A stretch of 64,000 nucleotides of DNA from Ornithinibacillus massiliensis (GTDB lineage: Bacteria > Bacillota > Bacilli > Bacillales > Amphibacillaceae): the NCBI RefSeq assembly GCF_018310345.1, contig NZ_JAGXBY010000005.1, positions 235,075-299,074 of the forward strand. Direction: 5' to 3'. The notes below the pieces were generated by a model, which was given only the letters and a program-made list of their open reading frames with translations, had not been told where the DNA came from and ran no database searches. Both the position numbers and the translations under genes were made by a program. Shown here one piece after another: positions 17,246 to 25,662 of the stretch (positions are counted from its first letter, which is position 1; the number at the start of each line of letters is the position of its first letter).

Positions 17246-19159
17246 ATGACAAATAGAGAAGAGCAATTGATATATGCGCCAATAAGTGGGAAAATTGTTC
17301 CATTAGAAAAAGTTCCAGATCCTACTTTTGCAGAAAAGATGATGGGTGATGGAATTGCCATTGAACCTACTGAAGGAAAAGTAGTTGCACCTTTCGATGG
17401 GGAAGTAATCCAAGTTTTCCCGACAAAACATGCAATTGGGATGGTATCAAGCCTCGGAGTTGAATTGTTAATCCATATTGGCTTAGAAACCGTTGAGCTT
17501 AATGGAGAAGGCTTCGAGACGCATGTTAAAGCGGGTGACAAACTCAAAGCAGGGGACATATTGGTTACTTTTGATGTTGATTTGATCCGTAAAAAAGCAA
17601 AAAGTACGATAACACCAATCATCATTACCAATGGAGAACAGTTCGCTCCTTTAACGAAGACGGAAGAGAAAGATGTTGTGGTATTAGATTCTGTCCTATT
17701 AGGAACAAAGGTAATAGATTCACCTACAGTATCTAAAAAGAAAGCGAATTCATCGATGAAATATAGTCAAGAAGCTAGAGATATTGTAGCTGCGATTGGT
17801 GGCGTGGATAATATTGCCGCTGCAACACATTGTGTAACAAGACTTCGTTTTGTCTTACATGATGAAGCAAAAGTGGATATTGCGGCTCTGGAGAACCTTG
17901 ATATTGTAAAGGGATCATTCTCCGCAAACGGTCAGTTTCAAGTCGTAATTGGTCAAGGTACCGTGGATAACGTGTATGCTGCCATGGTCAAAGATACTGG
18001 TATTAAAGCGTCATCTAAGGATGATGTAAAAGCACTTGGAAGTAGCAAGCAAAACCCGCTACAACGTGCAATTAAAACATTAGCGGATATTTTTATTCCC
18101 ATTCTACCTGCCATCGTAACAGCCGGTTTGCTTATGGGGATTAACAATATTTTAGTTAACCCACTATTTTCGGAACAATCCATTGTTGAGATGTATCCAT
18201 CATGGGCTGGTATTGCAGAGATGATTAATATTATTGCAAATACTGCCTTTACCTTCTTACCTGCTTTAATTGGTTGGTCTGCAGCGAAACGATTTGGTGG
18301 AAGTGAATTGTTAGGTATGGTACTTGGGTTAATCCTAGTTCATCCTGATTTAATGAATGCATGGGGATATGGTTCAGCATTAACAGAAGGATCGATTCCT
18401 ACATGGAACTTATTTGGATTGGAAGTAGAGAAGGTTGGTTACCAAGGTCAAGTATTACCTGTATTAATTGCTTCTTGGGTATTAGCAAAAATCGAGCTAT
18501 TCTTAAGAAAACGCGTAGTGGAATCATTACAATTATTAGTTGTAGCACCTATAGCCTTATTAATTACCGGATTCTTAGCATTTATCATTATTGGACCTAT
18601 TACATTTACAATTGCCTCTTGGATTACGGATGGTCTAGTTCACGTATTTGATACATTCCCAATCATTGGGGGATTATTATATGGTGGCCTATATGCTCCA
18701 TTAGTTATTACGGGAATGCATCATACGTTCCTAGCAGTGGATTTACAATTAATTGGAAGCACAGGGACGACATTCTTGTGGCCTATTTTAGCATTATCTA
18801 ATATCGCTCAAGGTGCGGCTGTATTCGGTATTATGCTTGCTGCTAAAGATGAAAAGCTAAGAGGCCTAGCGGGAACTTCTGGTGTGTCTGCATGGCTTGG
18901 GATAACAGAGCCTGCAATGTTTGGTGTTAATATACGATATCGTTATCCATTCATTGCCGCAATTATTGGTACTGCCATTGCAGGTGCTTTTATCACCTTC
19001 CGTGGAGTACAGGCAAGTTCAATTGGTGTAGGTGGAATTCCTGCTCCACTATCTATCCTAACGGAGGATTGGCTTTCATTTGGAATTGGAATGGCAATCG
19101 TTATTATCGTACCATTCATTATTACTTTCTTAATCGCCAAAGGTAAACTATCGAGATAA
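17246..19159 (+). CDS. treP: Trehalose-specific PTS permease, fused IIA-IIB-IIC
   Basis: About 637 residues. Unlike the IIBC form of B. subtilis TreP, it starts with a complete glucose-type IIA domain (about 1-150; His62 in HAIG and phosphorylated His77 in LLIHIGLE). A linker leads to IIB (about 172-250, phosphocysteine Cys196 in THCVTRLRF) and the multi-span IIC channel (about 275-637) with TreP-type sequence (FIPILPAIVTAGLLMG). It imports trehalose as trehalose 6-phosphate. The ATG at 17246 has AAGGGGA upstream; the longest frame would begin before the transcription start. treA and treR follow in the same operon. Confidence 0.9.
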   Translation: MTNREEQLIYAPISGKIVPLEKVPDPTFAEKMMGDGIAIEPTEGKVVAPFDGEVIQVFPTKHAIGMVSSLGVELLIHIGLETVELNGEGFETHVKAGDKLKAGDILVTFDVDLIRKKAKSTITPIIITNGEQFAPLTKTEEKDVVVLDSVLLGTKVIDSPTVSKKKANSSMKYSQEARDIVAAIGGVDNIAAATHCVTRLRFVLHDEAKVDIAALENLDIVKGSFSANGQFQVVIGQGTVDNVYAAMVKDTGIKASSKDDVKALGSSKQNPLQRAIKTLADIFIPILPAIVTAGLLMGINNILVNPLFSEQSIVEMYPSWAGIAEMINIIANTAFTFLPALIGWSAAKRFGGSELLGMVLGLILVHPDLMNAWGYGSALTEGSIPTWNLFGLEVEKVGYQGQVLPVLIASWVLAKIELFLRKRVVESLQLLVVAPIALLITGFLAFIIIGPITFTIASWITDGLVHVFDTFPIIGGLLYGGLYAPLVITGMHHTFLAVDLQLIGSTGTTFLWPILALSNIAQGAAVFGIMLAAKDEKLRGLAGTSGVSAWLGITEPAMFGVNIRYRYPFIAAIIGTAIAGAFITFRGVQASSIGVGGIPAPLSILTEDWLSFGIGMAIVIIVPFIITFLIAKGKLSR

Positions 19160-19182
19160 AGATCAGCTTAGGAGTGAATAGT

Positions 19183-20841
19183 ATGCAACAAGAACCATGG
19201 TGGAAAAAAGCAGTAGTCTATCAAATTTATCCGAAAAGCTTTCGGGATACAACAGGCAATGGAATAGGGGATATTAGAGGAATTATCGAAAAACTGGACT
19301 ATTTAAATACATTAGGTGTCGACGTACTATGGTTGACACCTATTTACAAGTCTCCACAAAAAGATAATGGATATGATATTAGTGACTATTTCGCTATTGA
19401 GCCAGCGTATGGCACAATGGAGGATTTTGAGGAACTGTTAGCGGAAACACATAAGCGTGGTATGAAATTGATTATGGACTTAGTTATTAATCATACATCT
19501 ACAGAACATGCTTGGTTTAAGCAAGCAGCTTCATCTAAAGATAATCCATTTCGCGATTTCTATATTTGGAAGAATTCAATTGACGGGAAAGAGCCGAATA
19601 ATTGGCTCTCTAAATTTGGTGGATCTGCTTGGGAATATGATGAGAATACAGAACAATATTATTTACACCTTTTCGATGTTACGCAAGCGGATTTAAATTG
19701 GGAAAATGAAAAGCTAAGAAGAGAAGTCATTAACATGATCCATTACTGGGCGGATAAAGGGATTGATGGATTCCGTCTTGATGTAATTAATTTAATATCG
19801 AAGAATCAAGATTTTCCAAATGATCCCTCTGGTGATGGAAGAAAATTCTATACAGATGGCCCGCGGATTCACGAGTACTTACATGTACTAAATAAAGAGG
19901 CTTTCAGTCCATATAACATGATGACGGTAGGTGAAATGTCTTCAACCACATTGGAAAATTGCGTGTTATATACAAAGCCAGAGAGACAGGAATTGGATAT
20001 GACATTTCAATTTCATCATTTGAAAGTGGATTATCCGAATGGCGAAAAATGGACAAAGGCTCCATTTGATTTCCTATCATTAAAGAAAATATTATCCGAC
20101 TGGCAGGTAGGAATGCATGAGGGGGGAGGCTGGAATGCGTTATTCTGGTGTAACCATGACCAACCTCGTGTCGTTTCAAGATTTGGAAATGATCAAGAAT
20201 ATCGAGTGGAATCGGCTAAAATGCTTGCCACAACGATCCATATGATGAAAGGAACCCCATATATTTATCAAGGTGAAGAAATTGGTATGACCAATCCAAA
20301 TTTCCAGGATATTCATGATTATCGGGATGTAGAGTCTCTTAATGCTTATAAGATTTTAAAAGGAAAAGGAAAATCGGATGATGAAATTATCGCGATTTTA
20401 AATCAAAAGTCTCGAGATAATTCCAGAACGCCTATGCATTGGTCATCAGAAGCCAATGCCGGATTCACGAAAGGTACCCCTTGGATTAAGCCGGCAAGTA
20501 ATTACCGAGAAATAAATGTGGAGAAAGAGCTTCAGGAAACGAATTCTATTTTCAATCATTATCAGAATTTAATAGCATTAAGGAAAGAATATGATATTAT
20601 AACTTTTGGGGACTATCAACTATTGCTTGATGATGATTCTCAAATATTTGCTTATACACGTAATTGGAACGGAGAACAATTAATAGTGGTGAACAACTTC
20701 TATGGTAAGGAAGCTACGGTGGAACTTCCTATTGATTGGAAGGATAATACGAAAATCTTGCTATCCAATTATCCAGATTCACCGAATGCATCTAGGTTCA
20801 CTTTAAGACCATATGAGTCTATCGTGTATTATGTAAAATAA
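19183..20841 (+). CDS. treA: Trehalose-6-phosphate hydrolase
   Basis: About 552 residues of GH13, cutting trehalose 6-phosphate into glucose and glucose 6-phosphate. The catalytic residues are Asp200 (GFRLDVINL), Glu251 (TVGEMSS) and Asp326 (CNHDQPR). Long stretches match B. subtilis TreA (for example GGSAWE and LFDVTQADLNWENE). The start is ATG 19183, 8 nt after AGGAG; the in-frame GTG at 19174 lacks a site. It is 23 bp after treP and in the same transcript. Confidence 0.94.
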   Translation: MQQEPWWKKAVVYQIYPKSFRDTTGNGIGDIRGIIEKLDYLNTLGVDVLWLTPIYKSPQKDNGYDISDYFAIEPAYGTMEDFEELLAETHKRGMKLIMDLVINHTSTEHAWFKQAASSKDNPFRDFYIWKNSIDGKEPNNWLSKFGGSAWEYDENTEQYYLHLFDVTQADLNWENEKLRREVINMIHYWADKGIDGFRLDVINLISKNQDFPNDPSGDGRKFYTDGPRIHEYLHVLNKEAFSPYNMMTVGEMSSTTLENCVLYTKPERQELDMTFQFHHLKVDYPNGEKWTKAPFDFLSLKKILSDWQVGMHEGGGWNALFWCNHDQPRVVSRFGNDQEYRVESAKMLATTIHMMKGTPYIYQGEEIGMTNPNFQDIHDYRDVESLNAYKILKGKGKSDDEIIAILNQKSRDNSRTPMHWSSEANAGFTKGTPWIKPASNYREINVEKELQETNSIFNHYQNLIALRKEYDIITFGDYQLLLDDDSQIFAYTRNWNGEQLIVVNNFYGKEATVELPIDWKDNTKILLSNYPDSPNASRFTLRPYESIVYYVK

Positions 20842-20855
20842 GAAGAGGGGCTTAA

Positions 20856-21566
20856 ATGCAAAGGAAATATGTCACGATATATGAGGATATCGCGAATAAA
20901 ATTGATTCTAAACAATGGCAAGCAAACGAAATGCTACCTTCTGAAAATGAATTAGCTAGTGACTATCATACCTCAAGAGAGACAGTAAGAAAGGCACTAA
21001 ATTTATTGGCACAAAACGGCTATATTCAAAAAATTCAAGGGAAGGGCTCTATGATACTGGACGTAAATAAATTTTCCTTTCCAGTCTCGGGTATTGTCAG
21101 CTTTAAAGAATTGGCAACTAATTTGAAGCTGGATAGTAATACGTATGTAAAGTCCATAGCGTATCTAGATAAAAGCCATCCAGTTTATCGGAAATTAGAG
21201 ATCGATAATCATCGGGTGTGGGGAACAACAAGAGTCCGTGAAATATCAGGGGAAAAGATCATTTTGGATAAAGATTACTTCTCTGATCAATTTGTTCCAC
21301 TTTTATCAGAGGACATCTGTAAGAAGTCAATTTATGAGCACCTCGAGAATGAACTGGGACTTTCCATTGGATTTGCTCAAAAGGAAATCGTTGTAGAAGA
21401 ATTAACGGAAGAGGATAGAGCCTTATTAGATGTAAAGGGGTACTCCTTAATTGTTGTCATTAAAAGTTTAGTCTATTTGGAAGATGCTAGCCTGTTTCAA
21501 TATACGGAGTCAAGACATAGACCAGATAAGTTCCGGTTTATCGATTTTGCTAGACGAGTGAAGTAA
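20856..21566 (+). CDS. treR: Trehalose operon repressor TreR (GntR family)
   Basis: A 236-residue regulator. The N-terminal winged helix-turn-helix is about 1-70 (MLPSENELASDYHTSRETVRKAL) and a C-terminal UTRA ligand domain follows (about 90-230). Trehalose 6-phosphate is the known inducer in the family. It follows treA by 14 bp and should bind the two palindromes upstream of treP, which makes the operon autoregulated. GAGGGGC precedes the ATG. Confidence 0.93.
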   Translation: MQRKYVTIYEDIANKIDSKQWQANEMLPSENELASDYHTSRETVRKALNLLAQNGYIQKIQGKGSMILDVNKFSFPVSGIVSFKELATNLKLDSNTYVKSIAYLDKSHPVYRKLEIDNHRVWGTTRVREISGEKIILDKDYFSDQFVPLLSEDICKKSIYEHLENELGLSIGFAQKEIVVEELTEEDRALLDVKGYSLIVVIKSLVYLEDASLFQYTESRHRPDKFRFIDFARRVK

Positions 21567-21570
21567 ATTG

Positions 21571-21612
21571 GGATGTCTCTAAAGAGGTGCTCCTGACCCT
21601 AAAGAGACATCC
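21571..21612 (+). terminator. Hairpin after treR
   Basis: GGATGTCTCT (21571-21580) and AGAGACATCC (21603-21612) form a perfect 10-bp stem with a 22-nt loop. There is no strong T run, so it may only reduce read-through into the downstream glucosidase gene. Confidence 0.6.
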
Positions 21613-21639
21613 TTATTTCATTTAAATGGAGGGGTAATC

Positions 21640-23322
21640 GTGCAAAAGGCATGGTGGAAGGAATCTGTAGTGTATCAAATATATCCTCGCAGCTTTCGTG
21701 ATAGTAATGGTGACGGAATTGGCGATATTAACGGGGTTATAGAAAAGCTAGAGTATCTGAAGGATTTAGGAATTGATGTCATTTGGCTTTCGCCAGTCTA
21801 TCAATCTCCCAATGATGATAATGGTTATGATATCTCAGACTATCAGCAAATCATGAATGATTTTGGGACAATGGAAGACTGGGAAAAGCTACTAGATGAG
21901 ATTCATTCCCGTGATATGAAATTAATTATGGATTTAGTTGTCAACCATTCTTCTGATGAACATTATTGGTTTACAGAATCAAGAAAATCGAAAGACAATC
22001 CTTATCGTGATTATTATATTTGGCGACCAGGAAAAGACGGTAAGGAGCCGAATAATTGGGAATCTACTTTTAGTGGATCAGCATGGGAACTAGATCCGGT
22101 CACCGATGAGTATTATTTACATATCTTTAGTAAAAAACAGCCTGATTTAAATTGGGAAAATCCTAAGCTTCGGCAAGAAATTTATGACATGATGAAATGG
22201 TGGTTAGATAAGGGAATTGATGGCTTCCGCATGGACGTTATCAATTTCATCTCAAAAGTACCAGAATTACCAGATGCACTTAATCCGAATGGGGAAAAAT
22301 ATGTATCGGGCAGCCGTTATTTCATGAACGGACCAAGAATTCATGAGTTCCTACAAGAAATGCATCGGGAAGTGTTAGCAGGCTATGACATCATGACTGT
22401 TGGTGAGATGCCTGGAGTAAATGTCGAAGAAGCAACATTATATACTAATTTAGAGCGAAATGAGTTACAAATGGTATTTCAATTCGAACATATGGATTTA
22501 GACTCTGGACCAGGTGGAAAGTGGAATTTAAAGCCATTAGATTTGCGGGATTTAAAACAAAGTATTACGAAATGGCAAACAGGACTACACGGTGTAGGCT
22601 GGAATAGCCTTTATTTGAATAATCACGATCAACCGAGGGTTGTCTCCAGATTCGGTGATGATCAACATTATCGGGTAGAATCAGCTAAAATGCTAGCAAC
22701 GTTCCTTCATATGCTTCAAGGCACTCCTTATATTTATCAAGGAGAGGAAATCGGCATGACCAATGTTCGTTTTGAGTCCATTGATGAATATAAAGATATT
22801 GAAATCCTGAACATGTATAAAGAGAAAGTAATCGATGGAAATGAAAATCCTGAAAAGGTAATGGAGTCGATTTATGTAAAAGGAAGAGACAATGCACGTA
22901 CACCGTTTCAGTGGAATAGTAATGAAAATGCTGGATTCACAACAGGTGAGCCGTGGATTAAAGTAAATCCGAATTATAAAGAGATTAACGCAGAATCGGC
23001 CGTGAAGGATCCCAATTCTATTTACCATTATTACCGAGAATTAATTCAGTTAAGGAAAAAGCATGAGATTATTGTATATGGTGATTATCAACTACTTCAC
23101 CCTGAGAGTCAGCAAGACTTCTCTTACTTGAGAACATTAAATGGCAAGAAGCTACTAGTCATTACTAATTTTACAGACAAAGAAATAGAATGGACATTAC
23201 CAGAGAATATGGATTTCACCCCAAAGGAAAAGTTAATCGGTAATTATCCTGACAACAATAGTCTAGAAGTAACCTCGATCAATCTAAGGCCCTACGAAGC
23301 GATGGTCTTCTTAGGTGAATAG
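21640..23322 (+). CDS. malL: GH13 alpha-glucosidase, oligo-1,6-glucosidase type
   Basis: A 560-residue intracellular glucosidase, close to B. subtilis MalL. Catalytic residues are Asp199, Glu256 and Asp330. Val200 directly after the nucleophile (FRMDVINF) is the residue that, from work on this family, goes with alpha-1,6 specificity. GTG start with GGAGGGG. It is a paralogue of the adjacent treA and has no TreR palindrome of its own, so it depends on read-through past the treR hairpin or on an unseen promoter. Isomaltose-like sugars are the probable substrate. Confidence 0.88.
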   Translation: MQKAWWKESVVYQIYPRSFRDSNGDGIGDINGVIEKLEYLKDLGIDVIWLSPVYQSPNDDNGYDISDYQQIMNDFGTMEDWEKLLDEIHSRDMKLIMDLVVNHSSDEHYWFTESRKSKDNPYRDYYIWRPGKDGKEPNNWESTFSGSAWELDPVTDEYYLHIFSKKQPDLNWENPKLRQEIYDMMKWWLDKGIDGFRMDVINFISKVPELPDALNPNGEKYVSGSRYFMNGPRIHEFLQEMHREVLAGYDIMTVGEMPGVNVEEATLYTNLERNELQMVFQFEHMDLDSGPGGKWNLKPLDLRDLKQSITKWQTGLHGVGWNSLYLNNHDQPRVVSRFGDDQHYRVESAKMLATFLHMLQGTPYIYQGEEIGMTNVRFESIDEYKDIEILNMYKEKVIDGNENPEKVMESIYVKGRDNARTPFQWNSNENAGFTTGEPWIKVNPNYKEINAESAVKDPNSIYHYYRELIQLRKKHEIIVYGDYQLLHPESQQDFSYLRTLNGKKLLVITNFTDKEIEWTLPENMDFTPKEKLIGNYPDNNSLEVTSINLRPYEAMVFLGE

Positions 23323-23339
23323 TAATAGTATGACAAAGA

Positions 23340-23371
23340 AAGAGGAAATAAACATTTGTTTATTTCCTCTT
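23340..23371. terminator. Bidirectional terminator after malL
   Basis: AAGAGGAAATAAACA (23340-23354) and TGTTTATTTCCTCTT (23357-23371) form a perfect 15-bp inverted repeat with T runs. It overlaps the last codons of the convergent small membrane protein gene. Confidence 0.88.
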
Positions 23372-23542
23372 GTTACTTTTTTTTCGATCTGGAATATATT
23401 TCGTGTAATATGCTGCAAAAATTAACGTAATGAGGGCAAGTCCCCATGTAGCGATACCAGTCCATGGTAAATCGATTCTTAATCCAACGAAGATAATAAT
23501 TGCAGTGATAAGAAGAAAAATCGACGTTAAGTAGCGTTTCAT
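23360..23542 (-). CDS. Small two-helix membrane protein
   Basis: Sixty residues with two hydrophobic helices (about 5-22 and 29-47) and a basic C-terminal tail (DRKKSNKRK) that should face the cytoplasm. Real coding is supported by GAGGTG at good spacing before the ATG. I do not recognise the family. Its stop lies inside the shared terminator hairpin. Confidence 0.65.
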   Translation of the reverse strand: MKRYLTSIFLLITAIIIFVGLRIDLPWTGIATWGLALITLIFAAYYTKYIPDRKKSNKRK

Positions 23543-23601
23543 TATTTACACCTCAAATGGGAATTAACCATTAGATATTAAAGTATATGTTCATTATATA
23601 C

Positions 23602-23661
23602 TACTATACTATTGCTGTGTGAGTCTAAAGTCCTGTTTCGCTGCTTTACAATAGTATAGTA
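23602..23661. repeat. Perfect 13-bp inverted repeat with 34-bp spacer
   Basis: TACTATACTATTG (23602-23614) and CAATAGTATAGTA (23649-23661). It lies between the DUF4064 gene end and the small membrane protein start, next to a TATAAT-like sequence on the minus strand, so it could be a terminator or an operator. Confidence 0.6.
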
Positions 23662-23666
23662 AGTTA

Positions 23667-24101
23667 CTATTCTTCTATAATGGTTTTTGGCTTACGAGCT
23701 AAGCAAAGAATACCAGCGATTAAATATAAGATTCCACTTAGAATGCCGCCACCAGCAGTAAGGATAACATAAACTACACCTGTTGTAATAAAGATGACAC
23801 CAGCTGCAACTGGATGCTTATTTCCTTTTAAGAGAACCATTGCTACAATACCAAGAATGATTGCTAAAATAGGCATGATAACTAGTAACATCCCTGGTGA
23901 GGCAAGGTTCAGATTAAAGAATTCCTCCAGTATATCGATGTCCGATGGTGTTAATTGAAACTCATCTTGATTATCAATCATATAATCCTTTAAGTAATCT
24001 TTATTATTCTCCATCCATAATCTTAATGCACCAATTGCAATTGAAAAAACATAAAATACAGCTCCGATAATTCCGAGTGTATATTCTGCTATACGTTTCA
24101 A
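23667..24101 (-). CDS. DUF4064 family membrane protein
   Basis: A 144-residue protein with the DUF4064 start pattern (RIAEYTLGIIGAVFY), a first helix (8-28), an extracytoplasmic loop and three further helices (about 70-135). TTG start, supported by AAAGGGGG 8 nt upstream. The function of this family is unknown; members are common in Bacillaceae. Confidence 0.75.
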   Translation of the reverse strand: MKRIAEYTLGIIGAVFYVFSIAIGALRLWMENNKDYLKDYMIDNQDEFQLTPSDIDILEEFFNLNLASPGMLLVIMPILAIILGIVAMVLLKGNKHPVAAGVIFITTGVVYVILTAGGGILSGILYLIAGILCLARKPKTIIEE

Positions 24102-24195
24102 ATCATATTCCCCCTTTATACATAACTACTATTATTCTATACGAAAATAGTGGTCTATAGTTTCATTTTTTTAATTTTGTTCTTGCTTTAAAATA

Positions 24196-24224
24196 TAGAA
24201 TTATCCAAAAACATAACCTATAAT
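24196..24224 (+). promoter_or_regulatory. Sigma-A-like promoter of the thiolase gene
   Basis: TAGAAT (24196-24201), a 17-bp spacer and a perfect TATAAT (24219-24224), 29 bp before the start codon. The -35 box is weak. Confidence 0.5.
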
Positions 24225-24253
24225 GAACGTAAAAGGGATTAGAGGTGAGATGT

Positions 24254-25405
24254 ATGCGTGAAGTCGTTATTGTTGATGGGGTTCGTACGGCAGTTGGTCG
24301 AAAAGGCGGTGCCTTATCTCATTACCGCTCAGATGATTTAGCAGCCGTTGTTTTAACAGAATTAATGACACGTACAAACGTGAATAAACGTGAAGTAGAG
24401 GATATTATTCTAGGCTGTGTTACCCAAGTTAATGAGCAAGGTGGAAATATTGCCCGCACGGCGGCTCTTATTGCAGGTTTCCCAATACATGTTCCTGGGG
24501 CTACGATTGACAGGCAATGTGGATCCAGCCAACAAGCCATTCATTTCGGAGCGCAAGCAATTGCCTCAGGTGATATGGACATGGTTATTGCTGGTGGAAT
24601 AGAGAGTATGACTAGGGCTCCTATGTTCTCGAATATAGGGAGGACAAAGCCGAGTGATAAGCTATTAGAACGCTATGAAATCGTGAACCAAGGTATTTCA
24701 TCTGAGAAAATTGCAGAAAGATGGGGATTTACTCGGGAACAATTGGATGATTACGCTTTATCTAGTCACCAGAAGGCGTTAAAAGCAATAGAAACGGGAA
24801 AATTTGATGCAGAAATCATGCCTGTTGAAGTTGAGGATCAGGAGGGAAATTGGAAGGAATTTAAAGTAGATGAGGGACCAAGAGCAGATACATCGTTAGA
24901 AGCACTATCTAATTTGAAGCCAGTATTCCAAGAAAATGGCATGATTACAGCAGGGAATTCCAGTCAGATGAGTGATGGAGCTAGTGCGGTATTGCTGATG
25001 TCAAAAGAAAAAGCAGATGCACTAGGTATCAAAGCTAAGGCGAGAATAGTGGCTCGAGCTGTTGTTGGTTCTGACCCAACACTAATGCTAACAGGACCAA
25101 TACCTGCCACTAAAATCGTATTGGAGAAAGCAGGTCTAGCAATAAAGGATATTGATCGATATGAAGTAAATGAGGCCTTCGCACCAGTCCCACTTGCATG
25201 GCTAAAAGAAACGGGAGCAGATCCAATGAAGCTCAATGTAAATGGAGGTGCCATTGCCCTAGGACACCCACTAGGTGCAACTGGAACAAAGCTAATGACA
25301 ACATTACTTTATGAGCTAGAGCGCATAAAAGGTCGATACGGGTTATTAGCTATTTGTGAAGGAATGGGTATGGCTAATGCGACCATTATTGAGAGAATAG
25401 AATAG
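24254..25405 (+). CDS. Thiolase (acetyl-CoA C-acyltransferase/acetyltransferase)
   Basis: About 383 residues with a complete thiolase active site: nucleophilic Cys89 (DRQCGSSQQAIH), NEAF, the GGAIALGHPLG histidine and the C-terminal CEGMGMAN cysteine. It cleaves 3-ketoacyl-CoA with CoA or condenses acetyl-CoA. It stands alone, with no fadB-like hydratase next to it, so degradative and biosynthetic roles cannot be separated. The ATG at 24254 is 6 nt after AGAGGTG; the in-frame GTG at 24245 is part of that site. Confidence 0.92.
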   Translation: MREVVIVDGVRTAVGRKGGALSHYRSDDLAAVVLTELMTRTNVNKREVEDIILGCVTQVNEQGGNIARTAALIAGFPIHVPGATIDRQCGSSQQAIHFGAQAIASGDMDMVIAGGIESMTRAPMFSNIGRTKPSDKLLERYEIVNQGISSEKIAERWGFTREQLDDYALSSHQKALKAIETGKFDAEIMPVEVEDQEGNWKEFKVDEGPRADTSLEALSNLKPVFQENGMITAGNSSQMSDGASAVLLMSKEKADALGIKAKARIVARAVVGSDPTLMLTGPIPATKIVLEKAGLAIKDIDRYEVNEAFAPVPLAWLKETGADPMKLNVNGGAIALGHPLGATGTKLMTTLLYELERIKGRYGLLAICEGMGMANATIIERIE

Positions 25406-25414
25406 TATCGAATT

Positions 25415-25449
25415 AAACAGCTGCTTTCATTTAAAGTAGTTGTTTTCTT
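25415..25449 (+). terminator. Terminator of the thiolase gene
   Basis: AAACAGCTGCTTT (25415-25427) pairs with AAAGTAGTTGTTT (25433-25445) using two G-U pairs, followed by a T-rich run. Confidence 0.7.
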
Positions 25450-25602
25450 ATTGGACGGGTGTAGGGAACCGGTAGCTGAAAGTTGCGTTTAATTCGTGTA
25501 AGTATCCAGTAATCTAAGATAATAAAAGATGATTACTATACTATCCATTCCAACTAAATACTGTGGTACAGGCTGTAGAAAAATGTTGAAAATTAATATT
25601 AT

Positions 25603-25634
25603 TTGAAAGGATTACCTGCCTCCCGTGTTATAAT
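25603..25634 (+). promoter_or_regulatory. Extended -10 promoter of the CapA-like gene
   Basis: TGT directly precedes TATAAT (25629-25634), an extended -10. A TTGAAA at 25603-25608 is 20 bp upstream, longer than ideal. Confidence 0.5.
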
Positions 25635-25662
25635 GAATGAAAAGTATGAGAGGTAGAGGTCT

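Noticed and set aside
17161..17631. 156-codon minus-strand frame opposite treP
   Set aside because: It covers the tre promoter and operators and is antisense to the IIA domain.
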